NCBI RefSeq assembly: GCF_000614145.1
Contig: NZ_BAKK01000028.1
Span: 1-59,751 of the forward strand
Direction of reading: 5' to 3'
Length of the DNA stretch: 59,751 nucleotides
Source of the DNA: Bacteroides faecichinchillae JCM 17102
GTDB lineage: Bacteria; Bacteroidota; Bacteroidia; Bacteroidales; Bacteroidaceae
Each line of letters opens with the position of its first letter. The stretch's first letter is position 1. The notes below the pieces were generated by a model that ran no database searches, was not told the DNA's origin, and saw nothing but the letters and a program-made list of their open reading frames with translations. The position numbers were made by a program, and so were the translations under genes. This document shows, piece by piece, positions 19,944 through 28,548 of the stretch.

Positions 19944-20804
19944 ATGAATCTATTGGTAACAGGAGCTAACGGTCAGTTAGGTACTGAGATGCGCCGTTTA
20001 TTGGCTTCGAATCATAAAAATTTGTACATTCACGGATGTGCAAGAGTTGGATATTACAAATTTGGATGATATTCGTCAATGTCTGTTGGAAAACATGACT
20101 GATGTTGTCATCAATTGTGCTGCCTACACGAACGTTGATAAGGCGGAAGACGACTATGCAACCGCAGATCTTTTGAATCATAAAGCGGTGGAGAATCTAG
20201 CTGTCGCATGTAAAGAAAGAAGTGCTACCCTGATCCATATCTCTACGGATTATGTATTTCAGGGTGATGGTAATCTTCCCTGCATGGAAGATCATCCAAC
20301 TAATCCATTGGGCATTTATGGTAAGACGAAACTGGCTGGGGAATTAAGTATTCAGAATAGTGGTTGTAACTATCTGATTTTCCGTACCGCCTGGCTTTAC
20401 TCTCCTTTTGGTAATAATTTTGTGAAGACCATGAGGAGACTGACTTCTGAACGTACTACTCTACAAGTCGTTTTCGACCAGATTGGTACTCCCACATATG
20501 CCGGTGATCTAGCACGTTTAATTTACCACATTATAGAAACAAATCAATTGTACAAAACGGGAATTTATCATTTCAGTAATGAAGCGTCTGTTCATGGTAT
20601 GATTTTGCCAAGGAAATAAATAGTTTGAGTGGAAACAGTTGCGATATCCATCCTTGTCACAGTAATGAATTTCCCAGTAAAGTTAAACGCCCTCATTTTT
20701 CTGTACTGGATAAGACGAAAACCAAAGAAACATTCAATTTTAGAATACCTTATTGGAAAGACTCTTTAATCAAGTGTATTCAGGAATTAACCCTTCAAAA
20801 ATAA
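19944..20804 (+). CDS. rfbD: dTDP-4-dehydrorhamnose reductase RmlD, two frameshifts
   Basis: Reduces the RmlC product to dTDP-L-rhamnose. The gene reads in three segments. The first has ATG at 19944 with the Rossmann motif LLVTGANGQLG. A frameshift lies near 20027-20030. The main segment follows with INCAAYTNVDKAE, HISTDYVFQG, YGKTKLAGE and FRTAWLYSPFGNNFV. A second frameshift, loss of one G near 20584, restores a frame that reads WYDFAKEIN and ends KCIQELTLQK at 20802-20804. The combined length of about 286 residues is normal for RmlD. Both lesions are single-base changes next to short runs, so sequence error is likely. If they are real, rhamnose synthesis would need a second rmlD elsewhere. 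Confidence 0.9.
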
Positions 20805-20809
20805 TATCG

Positions 20810-21883
20810 ATGAATTTGAAAAAAAATATACTCATCACCGGTGGTGCCGGCTTTATCGGTAGTCATGTGGTCCGTTTGTTCGTTACTAAATATCCCGATT
20901 ACCATATCATCAACTTGGATAAGCTGACTTATGCCGGTAATCTTGCTAATTTGAAAGATATAGAAGCTAATCCTAACTATACCTTTGTCAAGGCTGATAT
21001 TTGTGACTTTGATCAGATGCGGGAATTAATGAACACGTATCAGATAGACGGTATCATTCATCTGGCAGCCGAAAGTCATGTGGACCGTAGTATCAAAGAT
21101 CCTTTTACTTTTGCCCAAACGAATGTGATGGGTACCCTTAGTCTTCTTCAAGCAGCTAAACTGTATTGGGAATCTTTGCCGGAAGGTTATACCAATAAAC
21201 GCTTTTACCATATTTCTACGGATGAAGTATACGGCGCTTTGCAATTTGACGGTACCTTCTTTACAGAAACAACTAAGTATGACCCTCATAGTCCATACTC
21301 CGCCAGTAAGGCAGGGAGTGATCACTTTGTTCGTGCTTACCATGACACTTATGGGATGCCTACGATTGTGACCAACTGCTCTAATAATTATGGTCCTTAT
21401 CAATTCCCTGAGAAACTGATCCCTTTATTTATTAATAATATCCGTCATGGCAAACCTCTACCTGTTTATGGTAAGGGAGAGAATGTACGAGACTGGCTGT
21501 ATGTTGTTGATCATGCTCGGGCTATCGATACCATTTTCCATGAGGGTAAGATTGCTGATACCTATAATATCGGCGGATTCAATGAATGGAAGAATCTTGA
21601 TTTGATTAAGGTAATTATCAAAACTGTTGATAAACTTCTTGGTAATACAGAAGGAGCGAGTGATCATTTGATAACTTATGTGACTGATCGTAAGGGGCAT
21701 GATCTTCGTTATGCGATTGACTCAACGAAATTGAAAGATGAGTTGAAATGGGAACCTAGTTTGCAGTTTGAAGAAGGAATTGAGAAGACTGTGAAATGGT
21801 ATTTGGAGAATCAGGAATGGATGGATAATATCACAAGTGGTGAGTATGAGCGGTATTATGAGGAGATGTATAAAGGGAAATAG
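20810..21883 (+). CDS. rfbB: dTDP-glucose 4,6-dehydratase RmlB
   Basis: Converts dTDP-glucose to dTDP-4-keto-6-deoxyglucose, the branch point for rhamnose (RmlC/D) and for the FdtA/FdtB amino-sugar route in this locus. The likely ATG is at 20810 (MNLKKNILITGGAGFIGSH), giving 357 residues; the frame is open further upstream but that part overlaps the rmlD tail. Motifs are the NAD-binding GGAGFIGSHV, HLAAESHVDRSI, the catalytic threonine region YHISTDEVYGAL, and YSASKAGSDHFVRAYHDTYG with the Tyr/Lys pair. It overlaps or abuts rmlD, so it is operonic. Confidence 0.97.
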   Translation: MNLKKNILITGGAGFIGSHVVRLFVTKYPDYHIINLDKLTYAGNLANLKDIEANPNYTFVKADICDFDQMRELMNTYQIDGIIHLAAESHVDRSIKDPFTFAQTNVMGTLSLLQAAKLYWESLPEGYTNKRFYHISTDEVYGALQFDGTFFTETTKYDPHSPYSASKAGSDHFVRAYHDTYGMPTIVTNCSNNYGPYQFPEKLIPLFINNIRHGKPLPVYGKGENVRDWLYVVDHARAIDTIFHEGKIADTYNIGGFNEWKNLDLIKVIIKTVDKLLGNTEGASDHLITYVTDRKGHDLRYAIDSTKLKDELKWEPSLQFEEGIEKTVKWYLENQEWMDNITSGEYERYYEEMYKGK

Positions 21884-21897
21884 AACTTAATTGTATT

Positions 21898-22302
21898 ATG
21901 AAAATTTTAGATGCAAGAATTATTGATTTACCTAAAATATTGGATAAAAGAGGAAATCTTTCTATAATTGAGGAATACAAAAATATTCCTTTTAAGATAG
22001 AACGCACGTATTGGATATATGATGTTCCTGGTGGAGAAATGCGTGGTGGACATGCGTATAAAGAAAATCAGGAATTCATAGTAGCTTTATCTGGTAGCTT
22101 TGACATCGTTCTGGATGATGGGATAAATAATAAGATCTTTTCTTTAAACCGATCTTATTATGGATTATATGTTCCTAATGGTTTATGGCGTGAAATGAAT
22201 AACTTCTCAACAAATTCTTTAGCATTAGTTTTAGCATCTACTACTTATAATCCAGAAGATTATATTTATGATTATTCCCAATTTATAGCTTATAATAAAT
22301 GA
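21898..22302 (+). CDS. FdtA/QdtA-like dTDP-sugar 3,4-ketoisomerase, variant active site
   Basis: A 134-residue single-domain cupin of the WxcM/FdtA group. These enzymes move the keto group of dTDP-4-keto-6-deoxyglucose from C4 to C3, ahead of transamination. Family landmarks are KRGNLSIIEE, ERTYWIYDVPGG, the RGGHAYKENQEF metal/active-site strand, and SGSFDIVLDDG. Family members normally have HAHK at this strand, with two functional histidines, while this copy has HAYK. The second copy at 22331-22756 retains HAHK. The pair probably arose by duplication and one may have changed specificity or stereochemistry. It starts 14 nt after rmlB. Confidence 0.85.
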   Translation: MKILDARIIDLPKILDKRGNLSIIEEYKNIPFKIERTYWIYDVPGGEMRGGHAYKENQEFIVALSGSFDIVLDDGINNKIFSLNRSYYGLYVPNGLWREMNNFSTNSLALVLASTTYNPEDYIYDYSQFIAYNK

Positions 22303-22330
22303 TTGGTTCCCTTTTAAAAAGCAAGTTTTT

Positions 22331-22756
22331 ATGAATAAGCCCAATGTTTATGACTGCTCTGTTATTGAGCTTCCTAAAATAGAAAATAGAGCTGGTAATA
22401 TCACTCCTATTCATGGTAATATAAATATTCCTTTTGAAATAAAACGAGTTTTTTATTCCTATGACATTCCAGGTGGTGAGGCTCGTGGTGCACATGCTCA
22501 TAAAGAATGCCATCAGTTTTTAATAGCTGCGAGTGGGAGTTATGAAGTTGTGTTGGATGATGGGAAAAATAAACGTACTATTCTATTAAACCGCCCTTTC
22601 TATGGTTTGCATATTCCACCCGGTATTTGGGCTGCCGAACAAGGATTTTCTTCTGGATCGATATGTTTGGTTTTAGCTTCCCGAATATATGAAGAAGAAG
22701 ATTATATACGTAATTATGATGACTATTTAAAATACAAATCAAATGGAACCAAGTAA
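22331..22756 (+). CDS. FdtA/QdtA-like dTDP-sugar 3,4-ketoisomerase
   Basis: A 141-residue cupin, paralogous to the preceding gene. It has all expected motifs: NRAGNITPIHGN, IKRVFYSYDIPGGEARG, AHAHKECHQFLIA with both histidines, SGSYEVVLDDG, and the C-terminal LASRIYEEEDYIRNYDDY. With RmlA and RmlB it would supply dTDP-3-keto-6-deoxyhexose. The aminotransferase at 25889 would then convert this to a 3-amino sugar, and the acyltransferase at 25227 would acylate it. FdtA (galacto) and QdtA (gluco) cannot be separated by eye. Its 3' end overlaps the MaoC-like gene by 14 nt. Confidence 0.88.
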   Translation: MNKPNVYDCSVIELPKIENRAGNITPIHGNINIPFEIKRVFYSYDIPGGEARGAHAHKECHQFLIAASGSYEVVLDDGKNKRTILLNRPFYGLHIPPGIWAAEQGFSSGSICLVLASRIYEEEDYIRNYDDYLKYKSNGTK

Positions 22757-23204
22757 ATTAGGACTGTATTATGAAGAGTTTGATATAGGATTAACTCTTT
22801 ATCACTCTTTATCGAAAACAATATTTGAAAGTGATAACAATTTTTTCAGTTTACTGACAATGAACCATCATCCGGTGCACACCAATATTGATTATGCCTC
22901 CAAAAACCAACATGGACAATTATTAGTGGTAGGAACATTAGTGTTTTCTTTGGTTGTAGGTATAACTGTACCGGATATTAGTGGTAAAGCAATTGCAAAT
23001 TTAGGATATGAAGATATAAGGCATCTTTCCCCGGTGTTTATAGGAGATACGATTTATGCCAGAACTACTATCCTAGATAAACGGGAATCTGTAAGTAAAA
23101 CAGACAGAGGTATTGTTTATGTGGAAACTTTTGGTTATAATCAAAAGGGTGATAATGTGATAAGTTTTCGTCGGAATGTTTTGGTAAAAAAACAGTTTTC
23201 TTGA
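22743..23204 (+). CDS. MaoC-like hot-dog hydratase/dehydratase
   Basis: A 153-residue MaoC-type (hydratase 2 fold) protein, related to (R)-specific enoyl-CoA or mesaconyl/methylmalyl-CoA hydratases. The hydratase strand is seen in NHHPVHTNIDYASKNQHG. The C-terminal half of the fold is seen in LGYEDIRHLSPVFIGDTIYA and VYVETFGYNQKGDNVISF. It is paired with a CitE-like lyase gene that starts after 1 nt. These CoA-chemistry genes are unusual in a sugar locus and probably prepare a hydroxyacyl-CoA or beta-hydroxy acid that decorates the amino sugar. The substrate is inferred only from context. Confidence 0.75.
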   Translation: MEPSKLGLYYEEFDIGLTLYHSLSKTIFESDNNFFSLLTMNHHPVHTNIDYASKNQHGQLLVVGTLVFSLVVGITVPDISGKAIANLGYEDIRHLSPVFIGDTIYARTTILDKRESVSKTDRGIVYVETFGYNQKGDNVISFRRNVLVKKQFS

Positions 23205-23205
23205 T

Positions 23206-24094
23206 ATGGAGCATCTGTTTCGTAGTTTAATGTTTGTGCCTGCTCATAATGAAAGGCTAATGAATAGCGCAAGCAAAAAGCTTGGCTGACGTATTGTTAC
23301 TGGATATTGAAGATTCTGTCCAACCTTTACAAAATAAGCAAATAGCTAGAGATAATATAATAAGATATGTACAATCGGGTGTATTTAAGAATAGAGCGAT
23401 ATATCCTCGTATTAATGACCGTGAGAGTGGAGAACTATTGAAAGATATTTATCAATTGACAATACCTGGTATTACAGGATTTATGTATCCTAAGTCGGTA
23501 AAAGGAGAAGATATCTATTTTATTGGTAAATTGTTGGAGACTGTTGAGTATGAGAAAGGCTATCCTATAGGTACTTTCAAGTTAATTCCGCTTATAGAGA
23601 CTACTGGGGCTGTAATGAATATAAAAGATATTTGTATGGCATGTACTCGGGTTGTGGCAGTTGCTTTTGGTTGTGAAGATTATGTGACAAATTTGCAAGG
23701 TAAGCATGATAGTAGTGGGGAAAGTATCTTTGCAGCAAGATCTATTATAGCTTTAAGTGCAAGGGCCTGTAATGTCTTTCCGATAGACACGGTACATATC
23801 AAAGTACATGATTTGGATGATTTGGAAAGAAACCTAATCTTATCAAAAAAATTGGGCTTTGAGGGAATGTTAGTTTTGAATCCGAAAGAACTTCCTTTGG
23901 TGCATCAATATTATTCTCCGAATGAAGAGGAAATTAATTGGGCAACTGAAATGCTTGCTTTGTCTGATACAGTTGTGAAAGAAGGTAAAGGGGTGGCTGT
24001 GAAAGACAATAAATTCATAGGTCCTCCTATGGTGAAGATGGCAAAAAATATATTGGATAAAAGAGATTTAATAGTTAATCAGAAAAATGTCTAA
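23206..24094 (+). CDS. HpcH/HpaI-CitE-like lyase (malyl-CoA lyase type), frameshifted near 5' end
   Basis: Member of the CitE/malyl-CoA lyase family, which makes or breaks a C-C bond next to a CoA thioester. The N-terminus starts at ATG 23206 (LFRSLMFVPAHNERLMNSAS), matching the family's RSxLFVPG strand. The frame breaks in the A run at 23275-23279, where one extra A is the simplest explanation. It continues with LADVLLLDIEDSV (metal-binding Glu-Asp), ARDNIIRY, YPRINDR, PKSV, IPLIETTGAVMNI and VVAVAFGCEDYVTNL. Combined length is about 295 residues, normal for the family. It shares the operon with the MaoC-like hydratase. The next gene starts 8 nt before this one ends. Confidence 0.8.
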
Positions 24095-25226
24095 TATATC
24101 TATAATACTTCCTCATAACTGTTGTGGTTGCGAGGCTTGTTTAAATATCTGTCCGACCAATGCAATTAAGATGGATGCTGATTTAGAAGGCTTTTTATAT
24201 CCTTCTGTTGATAATTGCAAATGTATTGATTGTGGAATTTGTTTAGAAGCATGTAAAGATTCTATTCCTTTTAATAATGAGCTTCAGAATATCTATTCGT
24301 ATTATTCTGTAAATGAAGATGTTCGTTCTCGCTCTTCTTCAGGTGGTGCATTTTCTATGATTGCTGAAATAATTTTGAATAAAGGAGGAGTCGTATATGG
24401 TGCTGGTTTCAATTCTGATTATACTGAATTGATACATGTAAAAGTAACAACTTTTGATGAACTTGATAATATCAGGAGATCTAAATTTATACAAAGTCGA
24501 AAGTCTGATATATATACTGATGTTCAACAAAAGCTAGATTCTGGAGTAATTGTGTTATTTACAGGAACTCCATGTGAGGTTGGTGGACTGAAAACTTATC
24601 TACAAAAAGACTATGATTCTCTTTATACATGTGACTTGATTTGTGGTTGTGTTTCTTCTCCCAAAGTATATAAAAAGTATATCGATGAAATGAAACAAAA
24701 TTTTAAATCTGAAGTTGTGTTTGTAAATTTTAAAGATAAAAGAAATGGCTGGCGTAATAAAGCTATCTCAATTAATTTTAGCAATGGTGAGGAATATTAT
24801 AATTCAATCTTAGACGATTACTATGTGGTGTCATTTCATAGTCGATTTAACATAAGACCTTCTTGTTTCAATTGTAAATATCGAAGTTTATTGCGTATTT
24901 CTGATTTTACATTGGGGGATTTTTGGGGTATTGAAAACATAGATAAAACTCAGGATGATAATAAAGGAGTATCTTTTGTTTTAGTGAATACTCGAAAAGG
25001 AACTGATTTATTAGCAAAGAATGAAGATTTACATTTCTTGAAGTTGGATTTGGAGGAATACTCAATAAAATATAATTCTAGAATTGATAAAAATCCAGAG
25101 TTAGAAGATTGGAGTATGCGAAAGGCTTTTTATAAAGATTTGGAGAATTCCTCATTCAGTGTTGTTGCTGAAAAATATTTAAGAGAAATAAAGGAAAAAA
25201 GAAAATTAAGAAAAATGCAAAAATAG
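24087..25226 (+). CDS. 4Fe-4S protein, coenzyme F420 hydrogenase/dehydrogenase beta-subunit-like
   Basis: A 379-residue iron-sulfur flavoprotein-like protein. Two ferredoxin-type cluster motifs lie at the N-terminus (CCGCEACLNICPTNAI and CIDCGICLEACK). They are followed by FrhB-type N- and C-terminal domains (SRSSSGGAFSMIAE, FTGTPCEVGGLKTYL, RPSCFNCKYRSLLRISDFTLGDFWG). Proteins of this group occur repeatedly in capsule and exopolysaccharide loci, often beside pyruvyltransferases, but no pyruvyltransferase is visible here. A redox step on a sugar or acyl precursor is a guess. It overlaps the CitE-like gene by 8 nt and ends at the acyltransferase start. Confidence 0.8.
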   Translation: MSNISIILPHNCCGCEACLNICPTNAIKMDADLEGFLYPSVDNCKCIDCGICLEACKDSIPFNNELQNIYSYYSVNEDVRSRSSSGGAFSMIAEIILNKGGVVYGAGFNSDYTELIHVKVTTFDELDNIRRSKFIQSRKSDIYTDVQQKLDSGVIVLFTGTPCEVGGLKTYLQKDYDSLYTCDLICGCVSSPKVYKKYIDEMKQNFKSEVVFVNFKDKRNGWRNKAISINFSNGEEYYNSILDDYYVVSFHSRFNIRPSCFNCKYRSLLRISDFTLGDFWGIENIDKTQDDNKGVSFVLVNTRKGTDLLAKNEDLHFLKLDLEEYSIKYNSRIDKNPELEDWSMRKAFYKDLENSSFSVVAEKYLREIKEKRKLRKMQK

Positions 25227-25886
25227 ATGAAAAAAGTAGTAATAATAGGTGGTGAAGGTAATGGAGGGGTTATTGCATCATGTATTGAGGATAATCGATT
25301 AAGATTTAATGACTTAGAATGGGAAGTAGTTGGCTTTGTAAATGACTTTGAAGAAGAGGTGTGCGGCTATCCTGTATTATGTGGAACTGATAATATTCAA
25401 AAATTGCTAGATAATTCTGAATATTACTTTATGTGGGGAATTCATATGATAGGTCGTAATATTCTCACAGAAAAACTTTTTCAGAAAGTAAATATTCCAA
25501 AAGACCGTTTTGCAACTATAATCCACAAAACTGCTTTTGTTTCTCAAAGTGCTGTTTTGGAGCCAGGAGTATTTGTTATGTCTAACTGTTATATAGGACC
25601 TCAATCTTTTATAGGGCAATGTACACTGATGATGGCAAATTCTCTAATAGGACATAATACAGTCGTTGGTCCCTTATGTCATTTCTCTGTAGGGTCTATT
25701 ACAAGTTCCTATATAACAATAGGCAAATGTTCTGATGTAACTTTGGGTGCAAAAGTAATTGAGAAGAGAAAAATCGGTGATTTTGCAGTTGCTGGAGCAG
25801 GAAGTTTGATTACTCATGATATTCCAGATTATGAAATTCATGTTGGTGCACCAGCAAAATTTATGAAACGCGTTAGAGAAGATTAA
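25227..25886 (+). CDS. NeuD/PglD-type sugar acyltransferase
   Basis: A 219-residue acyltransferase with a Rossmann-like N-terminal sugar-nucleotide subdomain ([18 protein letters not shown]) and a C-terminal left-handed beta-helix of hexapeptide repeats (from about residue 95, [16 protein letters not shown], to [20 protein letters not shown]). The family acetylates amino groups of nucleotide sugars. Placed between the Fe-S protein gene and the aminotransferase, with 2 nt or less to each neighbour, it is the likely N-acyltransferase for the 3-amino sugar. It may use the acyl group made by the MaoC/CitE pair instead of acetyl; that is inference. Confidence 0.85.
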   Translation: MKKVVIIGGEGNGGVIASCIEDNRLRFNDLEWEVVGFVNDFEEEVCGYPVLCGTDNIQKLLDNSEYYFMWGIHMIGRNILTEKLFQKVNIPKDRFATIIHKTAFVSQSAVLEPGVFVMSNCYIGPQSFIGQCTLMMANSLIGHNTVVGPLCHFSVGSITSSYITIGKCSDVTLGAKVIEKRKIGDFAVAGAGSLITHDIPDYEIHVGAPAKFMKRVRED

Positions 25887-25888
25887 TT

Positions 25889-26989
25889 ATGATAAAATTT
25901 TTAGATTTACAAAAAATTACTCAGAAGGATTCTGATGAACTTCATGAGGCTGTCAGTCGTGTAGTAGATGCAGGCTGGTACCTTCAAGGAAAAGAAAATG
26001 AACAATTTGAGAATGATTATTCCTCATATATTGGTACTAAATATACTATAGGATGCGCCAATGGATTAGATGCTCTGATTCTTATTTTTCGTGCATATAT
26101 AGAATTAGGTGTTATGCAGCCAGGTGATGAAGTGATAGTGCCCTCTAATACATATATAGCTTCTATTTTGGCTATTTCAGAAAATGGATTGATTCCTGTA
26201 TTAGTAGAGCCTTCTCTTGAAACGTTACAGATTGATGACACCAAGATAGAACAGGTTATTACGGAAAGGACAAAGGCTATATTAATTGTGCATTTATATG
26301 GCCAGTGTGCATATACCAACAAAATAGGTGATATATGTAAGAAATATAAGTTGAAGTTAGTGGAAGATAATGCTCAAGCTCATGGTTGTTTATTTCATGG
26401 CCGTAAAACAGGTTCTTTAGGGGATGCGGCAGGACATAGTTTTTATCCAGGTAAAAACTTGGGAGCTTTTGGTGATGCTGGTGCTGTGACGACTGATGAT
26501 GAGGAGGTAGCCCGGATAGTACGTGCAGTAGCTAATTATGGATCTCATAAAAAATATGTATTTAAGTATTGTGGACGAAATAGTCGACTTGATGAAATAC
26601 ATGCGGCCGTATTAAGTGTGAAGTTGAAACATTTAGATGAAGATACAGCAATTAGAAGAACTATAGCTCGGTACTACATTGATAATATAAAAAATCCTTT
26701 AGTTATAACTCCTGTTATTAACGACTGGGATGCTCATGTATTTCATATTTTTACACTTCGTTGTAAGGAACGTGACCGATTGCAACAATATTTATCGGAT
26801 AATGGTATTCAAACAATCATTCATTATCCAATACCACCACATAAACAAGAATGTTATAAAGAGTGGAATCATCTTTCATTTCCTATTTCGGAACAAATTC
26901 ATCAAGAAGAACTAAGCCTTCCAATGAGTCCTGTATTGTCATCAGAGGAAATGTCTATGATTGTAAAAGTGATAAACCAATTTAAGTAA
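25889..26989 (+). CDS. DegT/DnrJ/EryC1 sugar aminotransferase, FdtB-like
   Basis: PLP-dependent aminotransferase of 366 residues that would add an amino group at C3 of the keto sugar from the FdtA-like enzymes. It opens with [20 protein letters not shown]. Other landmarks are the substrate/PLP region [31 protein letters not shown], the PLP-contacting EDNAQAHG, and the Schiff-base lysine in [16 protein letters not shown]. The end region has HYPIPPHKQ and LSLPMSP. The combination RmlA-RmlB-FdtA-FdtB-acyltransferase is the known route to dTDP-Fuc3NAc or dTDP-Qui3NAc. Its stop codon shares one base with the following ATG. Confidence 0.92.
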   Translation: MIKFLDLQKITQKDSDELHEAVSRVVDAGWYLQGKENEQFENDYSSYIGTKYTIGCANGLDALILIFRAYIELGVMQPGDEVIVPSNTYIASILAISENGLIPVLVEPSLETLQIDDTKIEQVITERTKAILIVHLYGQCAYTNKIGDICKKYKLKLVEDNAQAHGCLFHGRKTGSLGDAAGHSFYPGKNLGAFGDAGAVTTDDEEVARIVRAVANYGSHKKYVFKYCGRNSRLDEIHAAVLSVKLKHLDEDTAIRRTIARYYIDNIKNPLVITPVINDWDAHVFHIFTLRCKERDRLQQYLSDNGIQTIIHYPIPPHKQECYKEWNHLSFPISEQIHQEELSLPMSPVLSSEEMSMIVKVINQFK

Positions 26990-28548
26990 TGTTGGAACTT
27001 AGGCATATAAAGAGAATCTATAAACGGATTAAACGCGATATTCAATATAATCTGCAACATGAAAATATTGCTCGAGTATTTGAATTAATAGATACTTATG
27101 CTGATGTTTCCCAGAGAATAAATGATATATTTAGAGATGACGATATTGAAAAATGGCTTGAAGAAATAGCTGAACATTATATACATGTAACTGAAAATGA
27201 ATCTACAACAGATTGTAAAAAGGTTATATTCTATGATCAGATAGGTTCCACGGTGTGTTTGAGCTTACAGTATATCAGGGCGCTGATTGCTAATGGCTAT
27301 GAAATATTGTATATTTTCGAAAGTACTTGTTATTCATTGTATCCAACTTTACGTGCAGAACTTGAATCACATAATATTGGAATTTATTCTTTTAATTCCG
27401 ATATAAGGAATACAAAAACAGTTTTGTCTTTGGCGAAACAGGTTCAAAAAGTAATTTTAGATTTTGCTCCATCCAAATTGATTATTCATTCTCCTGCGTT
27501 CGGGGCATTTGGAGCTTCTGTTCTATATTCATTGAAAGGTATTACCCGATATCGTATTGTACCTGGAGATCATCATTTTTATATTGGTTATAATTGTATA
27601 GACTATTTTCTTGAATTTAGAAATTTCGGGATAAAGGTAGCGACTGAAGAACGTCATATTGACAGGAAATTTATCTTTTTGCTTCCTTATTATCCCATCA
27701 TTGATAAATTTGTAGATTTTCAAGGTTTTCCGGTGGATATAAAAAATAAAATTTGTTTTGCTGCTGCTGGTGCACCTTATAAATTCTATGGTTCAGATTA
27801 TTTTTTCAGATTTTCTAAATGGTTACTCCATACATATGATAATTGTATATTATTCTTTATTGGATCTTATACGAAGGATTTAAAATCTTTCATTGAAAAA
27901 GAACATTTGGAGAATCAATTTATCTTTTTGGGTTACCGGAAAGATTTTACAACCTGTATACAGAATGTTGATATACTGATAAATAGTTATCCGCGGTCAG
28001 GAGGGTTGGTTTGTCAAACAGCTGCCTATTTTGAGAAGCCTATTGTTTCTTATACAACAGATAATGATGCCACTAGTCGTTCAGTAAGGGCAATACTTGG
28101 TGCAGAAAAAAATGATTCTAGTATTTCTTTTACAGTTGAATCTGAGTTGAAGAAGTATGTTGATAATTTAATCTTCGATTTATCGTTTAGGATATCTGAA
28201 GGTAAAAGAGTTAAGTCTATGTTACAAACTAAAGAAAATTTTGATTCTCGTCTGGAGGATATTTTAAGTAACAAGATAAAACCAGATTCTTTTGTGGATA
28301 ATAGAACTTGTAATTTGGACAATAGGAAACAGATATATATACAATTACAGAACTATTTTTTACCTACTATTTTGGAAGGATTAGTAAAATGTTATGGAGT
28401 TTCATTGTTTTGGAAAATTCCATCCCTTTGTTCTTTTGTAATGGTTCATCATCGTTTCCTCTTTAAACAATTTTGTGCAAATTATTTAAAAAAACTCCCT
28501 AAATTTATTCAAAATGCCATTCGAGAAAAATTCAAAAAAAGTCTATAA
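26989..28548 (+). CDS. glycosyltransferase, GT4-like C-terminal half
   Basis: A 519-residue protein I do not recognise precisely. The N-terminal 80 residues are charged and helical. Then comes a Rossmann-like start (KKVIFYDQIGSTVCLSLQYI). The second half has GT-B features: FIGSYTKDLKSFIEKEHLENQ, FLGYRKDF, and the donor-site-like NSYPRSGGLVCQTAAYFEKP. This suggests a retaining GT4-like glycosyltransferase acting on the lipid-linked repeat unit. The stretch after residue 390 is unassigned. It overlaps the aminotransferase gene by one base and the flippase gene by 35 nt, so it belongs to the same operon. DNA from here to 34 kb is visibly more AT-rich than the sugar-nucleotide genes. Confidence 0.65.
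   Translation: MLELRHIKRIYKRIKRDIQYNLQHENIARVFELIDTYADVSQRINDIFRDDDIEKWLEEIAEHYIHVTENESTTDCKKVIFYDQIGSTVCLSLQYIRALIANGYEILYIFESTCYSLYPTLRAELESHNIGIYSFNSDIRNTKTVLSLAKQVQKVILDFAPSKLIIHSPAFGAFGASVLYSLKGITRYRIVPGDHHFYIGYNCIDYFLEFRNFGIKVATEERHIDRKFIFLLPYYPIIDKFVDFQGFPVDIKNKICFAAAGAPYKFYGSDYFFRFSKWLLHTYDNCILFFIGSYTKDLKSFIEKEHLENQFIFLGYRKDFTTCIQNVDILINSYPRSGGLVCQTAAYFEKPIVSYTTDNDATSRSVRAILGAEKNDSSISFTVESELKKYVDNLIFDLSFRISEGKRVKSMLQTKENFDSRLEDILSNKIKPDSFVDNRTCNLDNRKQIYIQLQNYFLPTILEGLVKCYGVSLFWKIPSLCSFVMVHHRFLFKQFCANYLKKLPKFIQNAIREKFKKSL

Noticed and set aside
20753..20809. N-terminal extension of RmlB
   Set aside because: The extension overlaps the reconstructed rmlD tail and lacks similarity to RmlB; the ATG at 20810 opens right before the Rossmann motif.
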